Of a DNA stretch of 64,000 nt, positions 1 to 13,644 are shown piece by piece. Location of the stretch: positions 17,860,620 through 17,924,619 of the forward strand of contig NC_092366.1 of assembly GCF_030848805.1 (NCBI RefSeq), in the 5' to 3' direction. Made by a program: the position numbers and the translations under genes. The stretch's first letter is position 1. Each line of letters starts with the position of its first letter. Source of the DNA: Temnothorax longispinosus. Taxonomy: Eukaryota; Arthropoda; Insecta; Hymenoptera; Formicidae. The notes under the pieces were generated by a model. That model was not told the origin of the DNA and ran no database searches. It saw only the letters and a program-made list of their open reading frames with translations.

Positions 1-461
1 GTCGCCTATTAACAATTCCGTATACACATTTTTGGGTCACGAGTAGCAAGATAGAGACTGCGACCATTACGCGAGTCTGCAGCTCGTTGTGGCGTAAATG
101 CACTAAGAAGCCAGTACGGCGGGCAGAATGAGCCCAACACCCAAGCCTAAGCTTCATTAAGAACTTACTCGGCCGTCCAATGGCCGTGTTTGTTCACTGA
201 AGTTCCGGCTACGTGGTAAGGGGTCTAATACATGTTTACACACGAGACGACGACTTTACGTCGTTGTCCCGCCATTTACATTATCCAACGCGGTGGCAGC
301 TCACATTACGGTGTAAGCCGGGCGTTCTTTAAAATTTAATTACGCGGCCGCGGCCGACTTTGAATGAATCTCTTGTGAACTTCGAGTAGGTGTGGCGCTC
401 TCATTACGGGTCTTAAGAACGCCTAAGAGCTTCCATTATGTAAGATTTTTTAAGTACCGGC

Positions 462-505
462 AAAGAGAAAGAAAGAGAGGGAGGGAGGGAGGGAGACGGA
501 AAAAT
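462..505. repeat. Purine tract with (GGGA)n
   Basis: This is a 44-base all-purine run, broken by a single C near its end, whose core is five imperfect GGGA units. The overlapping minus-strand open frames here are by-products of this low-complexity run. Confidence 0.8.
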
Positions 506-3500
506 TAAGTTGCCGCGGCGCCCGCTAAGTACGCTTAAGCGTCTGTAAGGAAAAATGGAATAAGAGCCACATCTCAGCTTTTCCGAAGTCCTTAACAAGT
601 GCCGCGAAAAAGGCGCGAGAGCCGCGCAACGTGCTCGATAAATTACGCTCGTGTTTCGAAAATTCGTGCCGTCGACCGTCGTCGACGGAAGCCGGAAGCT
701 CCGGAAGAATGGAACGATTAATGAGAGCCCCGTGTGCCCGCGCTTTCGAGTCTTCGCACGAGAGTCGCGAGAACCACGAAGACGATGATGCAATCCAATG
801 AAACTGTCGTTTACTTATACGTGAACGGCGTGTCAATGCTTGCCGATCGTCCCGAGATACATCCATTACCCTTCTCGGCCTTTCGCGTCATGATTCTATC
901 GGAGGGTGAAAATTTCCTCGCATTTTCGAACGATAGCAGAGGTTTGACTCGCATTCCCCTTATGGCTTTTTAAAAAGTTGACGTTAAATTTTATTATAAG
1001 GGAAAAAATTTCAAGAATTTCATAGAACAGTAATTTTTCAAGTAATTATTTTTAGAGATTGATACGTTTTAGAGTTTAGAGATGGTTGTTATATCGTATA
1101 TGAATATATGAGAATTTGATATCGCGAAGCTAACGAATGTCACTACGAACAATGATTATTTTTCACCTCTTTATTTCCGGGTTTTCTTTGTGGAACTTAT
1201 TGAGATTTTTGCGTTGCATAAATACCCGCGAGCGCATCCGCGGTAACGTAGTTGAAATTGCTCGATAGCTATCCCCCAAAGGAAATTTTCATGCGCGAAA
1301 CTCTTTCCCAGTAATTGAGTCAATATTTTCTCCCTGACGTTGAAAAAGTTTTAATCGCCTTGTCGGGTGCACCTGAAATCGATAGCGACAAAGACTCGGC
1401 AATATCGCAATCGCGCGAGAAAAAAAAACTTTAATTTTAATAGATCGTTTTTGAAATAGATCTTTAATGTACTTAGAGCAATTCGGTTTTAATATATTGT
1501 GAAAAAAATGTCGAATGTAACGGCATGCGAAGTTGTACATTGAGGATAATATGTGAAACAAAGAAGAAATTTTAGAAACAATGTCTAGAAGTTTGCGCAT
1601 CTAGAGAAGTTCTAGAAGTTAATATTATCTCTCAACCGGCTAAAATAATAATCCCTTTTTTCGACGCCAACAACTTTCTCAATTCGCCAACAGACGGTAG
1701 ACTTTGTAAGCTTAAATGTAGCTGTGTCACAAACATTCTGCAAACCATTATAAAACAAAGTTGCGGTATTAATTTTTACGGGCCGATTAATTTTTAATTT
1801 AAACCGAATGTAGCTTATTTTTACATCCGACTAAACATATACAAATATCAAATCCCGCTTAACCCTTCATTGCACACATTTTTTTTTAAACATATATTTT
1901 GCTGGATCTTTAGTGTGTGGGATTTTTTAGGATCGCTGATTGAAAATCTCAAGTCAAAATGGTAGATCTAATATAATTGACGACCAAATTAAAAAAAAAA
2001 TTAACTCTGGCTTATACCTAACTAAAATTTGACACGTACATGCATACGTCGACAAGGGAGACACGAGGACTCGGTATCGCGAAGGGGTTAAATTGAGCAC
2101 GATTAACGTTCAGGCGATGCTCCAACGGATTGTAGTAAATGAATCACCGGGAATCGTATACACTGGTATTATGAACGACAAGAGGGGGTGCGTTACACGC
2201 TCGTTCGCCACCGCAACGAGCGACACGGGCAGAAGCGCGCTTGTAAATTTGACCGCAATATATTCGTGGAAATGGTGGAGCAATCACGCGGCAGCGTCAT
2301 CCGCTCGAACGTAATGAACGATTTAAGTTGGGTCCATTGTCGATCCGACTGTTCGCATTAGCGCTCTTTGCTCCGAAAAGGAGCCCGCGGTTCGAGTCGC
2401 GCTTTATTTCCTCGTTTTGTAATATCCACGTGTGCTCTGCCTACATATATTTCATAATATTATGCAAAGAAGCGAGAAGAAATGTAGGTACATTTGCCGC
2501 TCTCAAACCCGGCGCTTTCGCCCAGGTTTTTAAGCGTCGTGCATCTTGCGCCCAGGCTGTTTATAGGCTTTGCTCAACGATATAAGTACGCACGGTACCA
2601 ATATGTTTCTCATATTTTTCTTTGCTTCGCGGGGGCGAGAGGCGCGAGCGCGATGATATACTTTTCCGAAAACAGTGTTGTCCGACACCGGTCGGTCTAT
2701 GTTGAGCATATGTGTATACATATACAGGGAAGTCCGCATTATATATTTATACCCGTAAGCCGAGCGTTTGCTGGATATTTACGACAGATTGTCCGGTTAA
2801 GCGGCTTTTGCCGTTCCAATATTCTCGAAAGAGGCTGCGCCCCGACGAGCCTTCGGTTCGCTCGCGACGTACGGGGGGGAATATAGTTTTATACAACGTC
2901 GCATACGGTGCATTATTGCTTGCAAAATAAATCGCGCAGTCGATACCGCGGCGATCCGCCAACTTAGCGATAACAGTCGCCGTTGTAACGATGCAGTCGA
3001 CATAGCTGGTGAAACAAAGGGAAATTCCACGTTTCACAGAGCACCGTACTTGTTCAAATATGACGACCATTAGTCGTTACTTGAGGCTGTTTGTACTTGA
3101 GCGTAACATCGATAATGACATCGATATCAACGTCGCGGATACAAGCAAAAGTTAGCGTGTACATTCGCATGTCGACATAATACGGTAAAGATGTTTCTTT
3201 GATTTAAATTTATCCAACGTAGAAATAAAATGGGATAATTTTTTTATTGAACAATCCTCTAAAAATTAATTAAAAGATGACGATAGAAAAATATTTTAAT
3301 TATTTTATAAATTATCATTGTTACCATTAGCTAAACAGCAAGATAACCAAGTTTACCTTGAAGAAACATGAAATATTTTGACTTTGTGACAAAGTATATT
3401 GTTATTGCAGGACTAATCATCGATAACGAGACATAGATAAGATAAAGTGGCAATCTCCGTTGTCTCGACATGTTTGCCGTCAAAGTGGGCAATCTCGCGA

Positions 3501-4056
3501 TATTACATGGAGAACACGGAGAACCGTTTGTTATTGCGCATTCATCCCTCGTCAAGGGAGAGAAACTATGAACGGCAAGAATACATCGCCAGCAGTATTC
3601 TAGCAGCTGTTATTAATCCACTCGTTTGTCACAGACGCTTATCTTGCTCGATCCTGCTCGTCCCGGTGTCCCTTTGCGGATATTTCCTCTTCTTTTCGCT
3701 GCTCATAGTCCCGCGCGTTGTAATCCTGCCAGTTCGTTCGCGGCGATTACAGAAACATTGCATTTACATCGCGGAGCAATTCCTTTTCTGTAATATCTTC
3801 AGCGAGTTTATGATACAACGAGTACTGTCTCATGTATCTCGTGTATATATCTTTCTCATTTTGACTGTTTAAACAGGTATTTCGCGATTATGTGAATGTT
3901 AATAAATAAGTGTCTTTAGCGACTTCACTTTATTAAAAATTAATAATACGAGTTTTGCGTAACGTTTGTTATATGAGTCGCTCGGAAACTTTCTATTATA
4001 TTTTTTTATACCCGCGCGTTTCACAATCGGTTCATGAGGTCACAAAAAAGTGACTT

Positions 4057-4241
4057 ACTTGATTAAAGCACGGTGAAAAATTGCTCTCGCGCGATTTTAT
4101 TGCTTCTCTTGGTACAGTAAAAAGGTTAAAGGGGTTAAAGAGAAAGGACATACGGCTAGCGTACGTTTTTTGGGGCTGGTGGACATATTTATTTCTCCAC
4201 CCTTTATCTTCGCACGCGGCGCTAGGGGCACCGATAGCCAC
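4057..4241 (-). other. Candidate exon ending at a consensus donor, gene unknown
   Basis: The minus strand is open for about 60 codons and ends at CAA|GTAAGT in phase 0. It contains an internal ATG (MSFLFNPFNLFTVPREAIK) that could start a protein, followed by KSRESNFSPCFNQ. There is no recognisable domain and no clear acceptor at its upper end, so the support is the donor and the open frame only. Confidence 0.15.
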
Positions 4242-6608
4242 AGAGCGTTCGGAAGCGGCAGACTAGCCGTAATCGATCGGGTCGAGCCAGTGATTAGCGT
4301 GTAATCGAATAAGGCCGAGCGATCGTCGATTAGCGATAACCGATAGCCATCCCGTTAGGTAACCGATAAATTGCACACACTCACGTACCAACACTCACGT
4401 CGCTCCGGGCTGTTGTATAACCCGAATTGAAAGCGGAAGAGAAGGGAGAGAGGGGCACACCGAGGTTGTGGAACCCCCACGGGTTCCGCGGCGAAGCTGT
4501 AAGTTGACGTCGGACGACGGAGCAGCTGGTGCGAGTCCCCCGTTTAATATTCCGCTTAATTCAGCAAATAGCAATGCAATGGGACGCAAGGATTCGGCAA
4601 TGGATCGCCCGAATTGTTCCGCTCAACGGTTTCGCATTTACGTTTCGCGAAATGGGCATCACCTAGGGTATCAAGATCGACATTCAAGTGCAAACCAGTA
4701 AATCGCCCGGCAATTGATCGCGGTTTAATATTCAAACTACCTCAGAAGTCGTGTAGCTTCTCTTTACAAAAAGATAATATCGCTTTAATAATTAGAATTA
4801 ACGGTAAAATAAAAAAATCTTTCCTACTAAATAAGAATATGTAACTCAAATGTAACAATGTTTTGATTGCCTCATTTCGGATTGCACTTTGTTTATTCTT
4901 AAAAAGTTTTTCTTTTCTGGACGGTTGATTGCATTTCAATTCAAAATGTGTTCTCTTTTCTTTCTTTTTCCGTATTCGATAAAGGTAAAATTCTATTCGC
5001 TGCGGCGGAATCTTTTCGGGATGCTTCGGGGGAATCGGCAAAAATCGGTCCGCACTTTAACGCTCGCAGATTAACAGAAAATTTATCACGACGATTTATA
5101 TACGCGCGGTTTAAAGGGCGAATCCGCGAAAAATAGGGGAAAAACGAACATGACGGCCTGGGATACACCCTCTTACTCCCGGCGCGCGCTCCGTCATGGA
5201 GAAACCCGTAAGAAAACAGGAAACCGAACTCACTCACGCTTCTTCGACGCTTCTCGCAAAAACGAAGGAAAAGTGCTGCCAGGGGAGAATTTCAGTTCCT
5301 TCTGTTTGCTTGTCCCTAAGGGACACGTAAGAGGAACGACGGTTAAACGTTTCACGTCGACGGTTCTCGACGCAATCCTCCACACCTATAGGTAGAACAG
5401 CGTTATTTTACTTGTTGTCGCGAGTATCATGACTTGTAATGCATATTATATCGTCACGAGTATGCCTGACTTTAAACTTTTAAAGTAATATTGCTACTTA
5501 TGATGGAATAAGAAGTAGGATAACGGAGATCATTTATAACGTTGCTTAAAATTGCAGTAGATAATTTAAAGAAAGGAATCATTGACTTTACTAACAATAA
5601 ATTACAAGAGAAAAATGAAAGGAACAGAAATAGAAATTTAAAAGCTGAATTATATACAAGGCTCAGAAAACTCGGTGAAAATCTTGTTAGTTGTCAGTGA
5701 TAAAAATGTAGATTATTTAAAAAAATATTATAACTCTGTAAATTTTTCATTTAGTAAGTATTTTAGAAATACGTTTTACGAGTTCAAACTTTAAGAAAAT
5801 ATAAAATGTAGAGAAACGATATTTTTAAAATTATTTTAAATAAAAATAGCCGTTGATACTAAAAGTATTATTACAATCCTTATTTAAGATATTCGTGATA
5901 ATGAATTTCTTAATTATCAGGAATGTTTAATTGTTATATCAAGATCTCCCTCGTTTTTTTCCACAGTAAAGTTTCCTAGATCAACTTACGATCTCATAGA
6001 ATGTATCTAATTTTTTTACCTATTTTTATTTTTATCGATATGCTCTTCTTTCGATATGCGGCTAATAAACACGTGGGCCTGTGCGTGCGCGACGTCGCGG
6101 CTCGAAGACGAAGAAATTCACTTGTAAATTCACGAGACAATGGCGGGCAAGAGAGGCGACGGCAAGACCGCACACTGTAATTCCGCTTCATCGTTTCCCA
6201 AGCACGACATCGGCGCAGCCGATGGAAATTTAGGTTTTTTTTCCGCGCCCCGTTCACTCAGCCCCTACCTTATCGCTCCTCTTTTAAACTCTTCATCTTC
6301 CTCGCTTCCTTCGCTCCGCACAGAGGTGGATCTATGTGGAAACAACTTAGAGCTTTACAATGTCAATATTTGAAATTTATGTATCAAGCGAGATAAAGTA
6401 GAAAAAAGCGTATGCTCCGTTTGCTTCGGACATGCAAAATTGGAACGCCTGATGAGAAAGCTTAAATTTTGTTTTGTTTAATTCCACAAAGAGGGTGCGA
6501 TTTTATATTTTTGCAAAGCGCGTCGATATAAATATAGCTAGTTACTTCCCATTAAGAGTCTGAAAAAAGTATCAGACATTTGAGTCAGGATCCATTTCTG
6601 TGTCTCCG

Positions 6609-6630
6609 CTCTCTCTCTCTCTCTCTCTCT
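6609..6630. repeat. (CT)11 microsatellite
   Basis: This is an uninterrupted CT dinucleotide run. It produces a serine/leucine string in the overlapping plus-strand open frame, which I do not treat as a gene. Confidence 0.9.
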
Positions 6631-9600
6631 GCCGGTTCGTATCTCTTCTTCTCGTTGCATGTAAATTTTCCTTGCATCCCATGCGCTCTTTCGCCGTAAG
6701 CTATACATACTTTTTCCTTTTCTTCGAATTTCCCTTTACGTGTGTACGGAAGAACGGCACGATGTATGTACCTACGACGAAGGCGATGCGATTTGAAATT
6801 CAACGATGCCGGACGCGACGCGCGCTGCGCCGCTCGTCCTTCTTGTGTCGGACCATTGTTCTGTTGCCACAGCTGTGGGTACCAAAGCTATCGCGTGTCC
6901 TCGCGAGATGTACTATCCTTCCGGTTGGATTCCGCGAGACTGCCGTTACCGAAGTACAAATGTTACTGGTGCCGTTTGGACATTTCGTACGCGCCGTCGA
7001 ACAAGCTTTCGGGCAATTAAGCTTTAAGAAGCGTAAATATGTAAACGACACGAATGAATGAATTAAATTTTAATCGTGCGACAACCGCGATATTGATTTA
7101 GCTTACAAATGTTTATTTATTTATTAAGATAGCTCCTTCCGACAACACATCCGGAGTCGCCCGTGTACGTTCGCAACTTTTCTCCTTCGCTGCTTGAAAG
7201 GTAACTTCGCATCGCCATTCCCCGCTCATATCCTCACTGCATTAAAGTTTTCTTTTAGAGAAGGGCGTTACTCACATCACTAAAAGAGTCTTTTAGAAAT
7301 TTATAAGGTATCATATGGCACGAACATAAATGATCTATGCCATCTTGAGTTACATTTTATATAGATACATATTATATGCACGATCTTTCAAAATATTAAT
7401 TTATTAATGTTCACATTAATTTTTCATTTTCAATTGTCGGCATCATTGTTCTCTCTCATTGTTTACAAGAATCAATTCTGATACGGGGAGTCACGTACAT
7501 GCGGCAAAACGAATTGCAGGAGCGTGACGTATAACACTACTTTCACCATTATAATCGACCAGAGAACTTTTCTCCCCAAGCTTTATTGCATTAGCAATGC
7601 AACGTCGATCGGGTGCAGCGGCGCAGATGGTTTTTCGTGATATCGTATCGTCCTATCTAACGTCCTTGGCACGAGTTTTACCGTGCAAACGAAGACGAGA
7701 GTAAGAATGGTAGGGAGACGTACGAAGTCGAGGGGGATGAAAGAGAGGCAGGGAGGGAGACGGCTCTCTCTTCGGGGTGATGGTGGTACATCTTCAGCTA
7801 CATAGTTACTGAAGTTAATGGAAAGAAGTCGAGGCAGCTTCTTGCGCATTAACAATTCGAAAGGGCCTTCTATTCCTTTTTCTCCCCTCCCTCCTTCCTT
7901 TCCTTTTTCGTCAAAGTCGCGCACCGCTCGCCGTAAAATTCTCATTCGAAATGTAGAAAGGCAATCGCGATGACACACTTTGCTTCTCTCCTCACGGTTT
8001 TGCGCCGTTTCGCGTTTCGTTAGCGCCGTAATGGCTGATGAATAATCCCCGGCAAATGAATTAAGAAAAAAGATGTCGCCGAGCGAGCGGGCACGAGCCT
8101 TCTCCTCTCACCACTGTGGGCGGCTTTTTTTCCCTCCTGAGTTATAAATTTCCGGGCTATATGCCGGTAGTTAATAGAGACAATGAGAAAATGAGGTAGC
8201 CCGCGCTATCGTTGAAATATCGCGCTCGCCACTCTCGTAAATCTGAGATTCATCTTATTTAAGCGCGAGGCACGTTCAGTGTCACCCTCCTAAATAATCT
8301 TTTTCGCGCCTGGAATTAATTAGGTTGCTGCGAGCCGGCGCTAAGTCACGTTCTAACGGAGGCTCAACATGACGTAATATATACATTCGCGTGTTGCGTG
8401 TAAAAACATTGCAACCTTTAATTTTTTTTAAAATAATTTCAACAAATCGCATTTTATTTGAATATTGCACATCTGATATAAATATGTATACATATACATT
8501 TATATTATAGCAAATATGCAATTTTCTTTTAAAAAATATGTTGTTATTTTCATTCTTTTATTAGCATTGCATGTAATTTCCTTGATACAATTGGTTAAAC
8601 GCAGTAACTCACATGCAGCAATATAGTTATTGAATGAGTTAATAATTTATCCCGGCAACAATCCGCTTCGCGTTGTCAAGCGCAAGACAAATGTGCAGAC
8701 TGATTGTATTTAAGAAAATCATGGAAATCCGCCGCTAGAAGGGTGTGACCGAGCTCTTTTCCGTGGTCGATTGCGCGGAGGAGTGAGCCAGTACAATTCC
8801 TTCATCCCTCTTCATTAATTATAGAGCTCGTTTGGGGAGTTAATTGCTGCTACGATACGTGTGAAATGTTAATGATCCAGACGAGGTGACGACGACGCCA
8901 AGGTTAATACCGAGCTTCTATGTCGACGCCGCGCCGTGCAGAAACATTCAAGCCACAATCTGATCCTCCCAAAATAAGTTCGTCAGTTTTAGTTCAAAAT
9001 ATTCATGTAAAATAGCATTTCTAATAATGTAATAACACGAGCCAAAAAGAAAGATTCGTATTTTTAGCATGCTGTCTTAAATTTAATAAGTGTGACATAA
9101 TTTAAAATATCGCGTATTTAGCACATATATTTAATAATCAATTATACTTTTTCTGGGCTGATTAACTATAAAAAGGTTGGCAAAAAATAGATTATCGTTA
9201 TAATTTATTGAGTAATAAAACCACGATTTTTTTAGTGTGTCACAAGAATAAGAAAATGTATAGTGATGATAATTCTCCTTCAATTGAGATATAATTAAAC
9301 ACTTCTCTTTTTAGATAATTTTAAATAATTGTTACTATTTTATTTACTTATCTATAAATAAAATTGAACGCTATAACAAGCATATATTTGTTAAGGGCCA
9401 ACAAAAAGTTGTATTGCGACTTTTTTGCAAGGATGCTTCCACAATATTTTCGCGGGAAATTTCAATTGTTGCAGTAGAGATCGGCGAAATATCGGAGAAA
9501 AAATCGATGCAATTTTCGGCGCGATCGACGATATACATACTCTTTTTCCTTGTGATGATACGTCCCGCGTTACCGATTCGCGGAGAGTGTCGTTAAAAAT

Positions 9601-10740
9601 TGATCCGTCGGAGTAAATGCCGGACGAAGTGAACAGAACGATCGACGGTTTTTACTCCGGATTTTGGTATCAGGCAAATCCCAGATGCGTCAATAATCGA
9701 CGTGCCCATCGTTCACCGTAGCAATTTTACGAGCCTCGTTATCACTCGCGCGGACCAACGTCGAAGCGACAGTATCGCCGAAAAGCCTCCTCTTGCACGC
9801 ACTCATCCACGGACAGTTGTGGTTCCGAACCGGGACTAATTCATGGATTCGAGAGAGATTAATTGGCAGAGAATCAAAAGTGCCGTCGCGCTGTCAGCAT
9901 CGATATCACGACAGAAGAAAGCGTTTTTTTTTATTTCGATTAAAATAATTTTTTCTTCGAAACCATCGCGCTACGTTGAGTAATTTGTCTTTTGAAATCG
10001 ATATGTTGGATCTTTCATACCCACACAAAAATATTACATTTGTAATAATATTATAAAATTAAGATAGTAAAATATTTCCACAATGGATTTTTTAACGAGC
10101 TTAAAAGTCAATTCTCTCTCAGGGCAGCGAAGAATTTTCGTAGAATGATTAAAATTTTAAAGATCATGTTATAATTATATGACACATTTAACATTATTAA
10201 AATTTTATCCCAAAATTCAGAAATATTTTTACGGACACACGTGAGCCCGTTGTAATAGAAATATGTAACGCGCGTAAGTGGACAAGTAGCGTGACACTCA
10301 AAGAAATGGAGCAGATGTATTTTCTTACGTAATTCGATCCAAGAGTGATGCATGGGCCAATTCATCATCGCATTCAGTTGCATACGTCGCGCTGATCGTT
10401 GTAACGGAACAAGTTTTACTGGCACATACACGGAGCTATCTTTTCTTGCCAATTCTTCCTCGATTTTCTCTTCTGTATGCTATAGAATATCGTATATCCG
10501 GTTGTTTAACCGCGCAATGGATTATACGAACGTGAGATTCGAACTAATGCCGAATGTTCCGCATCGCCGATGATTTTCAGTTGGATAAACTGGCCGAGTG
10601 CTCGGCGGAAGGAAGCGACGCGGGAGAAAAGTTGCGAAAACGATCGTCCCGCACGGCGCATACTGTTCATGACCGGCCCGAGGAAACTTTGATCGTTCAG
10701 GACAAAGCGAATTCCAAAAAGGAAGCGGGCAGGCAAGGGT

Positions 10741-10776
10741 GAAGGAGAGAGAGAAAGAGAAAGAGAGAGAGGGAGG
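10741..10776. repeat. GA-rich tract
   Basis: This is an imperfect GA/GAAA purine run. It lies inside a long minus-strand open frame that has a low-complexity serine/leucine stretch at this point. Confidence 0.8.
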
Positions 10777-12704
10777 CTGTGTCGCGAGAAAAATAGAGAA
10801 ACACTTGTACGCAAGAACGAACGTGACCCACCCTCTGGGATGTTCCGAAACTTAGGCAATAAGGCGACAGTCAGTTGCAGAAGGTCGTGCGGATAGTTTC
10901 GGAAACTTGCTGCGCGCGCGGCAGCAGCCGTTTTCCGGCTCCTACATTTCGGTAATAATCCGTCGCTATTTATTAACCTATTCTCTTGATTCGCGTCCGT
11001 TCTTTCCGTCCTCCTAGCTTTTCTCACCTTCGTCTGGTAAAAGCAGTCGAGAGAAACTCGCGCATAGGTCGTAACAAATTCCCGAGTATTATAGAGTTCA
11101 CAAAAAAGTAAATTAGAAGAGTTTCATTATTTGCTTGCACGTTGAAGATAATAAAAAAATATAACTTTTAAATATTTCTACGTGCGTCTAAAATTAAACG
11201 GCAATATGCTTCAAACATGCTTCAAACTGGATGATACCTAATTATTTTTTGTTAATTAATCTATTAATTATTAATCTATTCGTGAAGTTGCATGATTATA
11301 AGTGGAACAAAATTCTTTTATTTCCTGTAGGGTCAGGGCCCTTTTGTTTCCTCCCTGTTTTTCACACGCGGCGTAATTTTTATATTCATTAACGCCATTA
11401 GGGAAGCACGTGCAACCTCACCTTCCAACGGTAGAAGGGTCGGCGAAATGAGAGTCGACATTGCGCGACGTCTGACTTGCGGATCAGAACAAAGCGACGC
11501 TATTTCGAATAATTACAACTCGTCCTCACTGTACAAAATTTTTTTCAACCTCTGTCGAAAATCGCTTTCATTCTTCTCATACTCGTCACTGCAACGTTTC
11601 AAACACATAGATTGTTCTGCTACTAAACCCGGCTATCTTACGTAACGATACGAATACAGAAAATAAATGCGAGAGAAAATATTGAAAAAAATATTGCAAA
11701 GTTTTTTTATCCGAGATTATTTTTTACAATTTGTACAAACACATCTATGCCAACTTTTATTTGAACAATAGAGATGTAAGCTTTTACACAGTATGGGAGT
11801 TTATTCCGTCCGCAATTATAGATCTTATTTTTAGAGCACATTCTATGCTTTTATAATGATTAACTCTCCAATTCCGACAATTCTTAAATAATTTTTGAAG
11901 GTACCGCGAAAGTATCCCTATATCTCGATTTGGATGTGAAAAGTATCATTCGTGCCAAAAGAATGGACATCGCAGTAAATTAAATCGGAGAAGTGTGTTA
12001 CGCCGGGGAAATAAAAGCAGGTAAACCCGTTATGCAAGTTGCGCCGGTGGTCACGGTCCCTCGCAGATCCGTTTACGACGGGAAAGAATGACAAAAGGAA
12101 AGCGGGGCGCGACGGATAAGCGGAGAAGAGAGCGCACCTAGTTTGAAATTTCAAATTCATTTACGGTCCCGCTGCCGAGTTTTAATCCGCTTTAATTATG
12201 AAAAATCGTTGAGTGCTGCCGACCTATCTACCAACCTACCTTCCATCCTTTCGTCTTCTCTGCACCCAGGCATTCCTTTGCGTCACTTTTATCGCCGAAG
12301 CGAAGATCGTCAGTCTCCCTTAACTGCCATATCTTCTTCCTTTTACTCACGCGACGTCTCATTACTGTAATTACTTCATGCTCATTGCAGTGTATAAGTG
12401 TTATCACAAGTGAAGATATAGATCGTTATAAATAAAAATGTAAATGTAGAGTACGTAAAATTTGCAATAATGAAACGCATTTAGAGTTTCTTTCACTAAA
12501 ACTGTTTTAAGATCTATGATATAATATAGAGTTGAATTTCCATGTGTAACAATCTAATGCAAGATCTGTGAATGTTGACGGAAATATTCTATCCCCCTAT
12601 CTCATCCAGACGTTCCATTTCCTTTGCTGTCATGTACATCTCCTGTTTATCGACATATTCAATTACCTTGATGACGTGCACATTAGATCCTGCGACATCC
12701 GAAA

Positions 12705-12705
<1 letters not shown>

Positions 12706-12735
<30 letters not shown>
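12706..12735. repeat. (TA)15 microsatellite
   Basis: This is an uninterrupted TA run. It is followed shortly by a pyrimidine tract and CAG that could act as a splice acceptor. Confidence 0.9.
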
Positions 12736-12738
<3 letters not shown>

Positions 12739-13401
12739 GCATTCCCCTTTCTTCAGATATAGCGATAAGAGAATTGGCCGAGAATACCTTGTTCTTTCCT
12801 TATAGTGCTTTTATACCATTCGGTAAACTTATAAAATCAGGTTATATTTGCGGACCCTGGGGTTTACTTGTTTCAAAGGTGGCCATTACAGCCGCGAGTA
12901 GTACGGTTCTGATTAAAGGAATTAAAAGGATGAACCTCTAAGAGTAAACTTATATAACACTGCGCGCGAAGGCACGTAGTTTCATTTTCCAACAGCGTTA
13001 TTACGTTAGGCCATGCATTATCAGAAGTGCGCCCAAAATTATGGATGTAATTTCAAAGTCAAAGGCAGAGAGACATGGTTATAGCTCTGAAATATATTAA
13101 GCTACGACTGAAAATTCGTGAAATAACATTACAGAATTATGATACAACATATGTAATTATCTAAACTTATCGAAATTGTTGTCGCGCATTCGAACCTTTG
13201 GCTAACTCGAAAATAAATTGGTACAGGACTTGCTGTGTGGTGTGGTTTAGCATATCAAATTAATTTGCAGCAAATTATTTTCTCTTTGCAAAGCTAATGA
13301 GCAAAATTGTCTACATAAATCTGAGTTATATAAATCTGGTATCTCAGAAATAGAAAAACACAAGTCAAAATGTAAAATAGAGATGTATCTTTGTACATGT
13401 T

Positions 13402-13644
13402 TTATACGTTGCAGGCAAGACGTGATGCATCGTTTACGGCACCGTCCACTTTGCACGTCTTCTTCGGCCTGTTTAACTTCTTGAGTTCGATGTCCATCGA
13501 TCTTCTCCTTGACTTCCCTTGCGCAAGTACTTTGCGCCAGTCGAACGTGCGTTCGAAAGGTGTGCTCTTTAATTTGGCCAGAGCCTCGGCTTGCACCTCC
13601 AGAAAATTGTATATAATTTCTTCCTCAGGATCGGCAAAAACGCC
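13402..13644 (-). CDS. WDR63: WDR63 exon 13 (C-terminus)
   Basis: This exon encodes 80 residues and the stop TAA. It opens GVFADPEEEIIYNFLEVQAE; the IIYNFLEVQAEAL segment resembles the extreme C-terminal 'DYESYLELEKTVL' of vertebrate members, and a basic, lysine-rich end follows. The acceptor is TTAAAAG|GGC, preceded by TCTCTGTT, phase 0. I found no AATAAA on this strand in the next 300 bases. It could be an alternative last exon, with 14035 as the other end. Confidence 0.63.
   Translation of the reverse strand, partial: GVFADPEEEIIYNFLEVQAEALAKLKSTPFERTFDWRKVLAQGKSRRRSMDIELKKLNRPKKTCKVDGAVNDASRLACNV

Larger units (their letters stand above)
1..13401. other. Sequence downstream of WDR63, no supported gene
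   Basis: AT-rich stretches alternate with CpG-rich ones (around 1-900, 2050-3080, 6600-7060, 7580-8300, 10350-11040). Open frames in the CpG-rich parts overlap on both strands and have no recognisable domain. Apart from the microsatellites and the weak exon candidate at 4057-4241, two splice-acceptor-like sites on the plus strand precede open sequence: one before 5965 (short frame ending at 6009) and one before 12757 (about 59 codons). I see no complete gene. Confidence 0.6.

Noticed and set aside
2389..2398. GGTTCGAGTC, a tRNA B-box-like word
   Set aside because: There is no A box at the right distance and no acceptor or anticodon stem around it.
3447..3872. 141-codon plus-strand frame with hydrophobic stretches
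   Set aside because: It looks superficially like membrane segments, but there is no family resemblance, and T-rich sequence gives hydrophobic residues by chance.
6600..7061. 153-codon plus-strand open frame
   Set aside because: It starts in a CT microsatellite and several other frames on both strands stay open over the same segment, so openness reflects composition.
10506..11027. 173-codon minus-strand open frame
   Set aside because: It contains a serine/leucine string from a GA-rich tract, and the rest has no similarity to a known protein.
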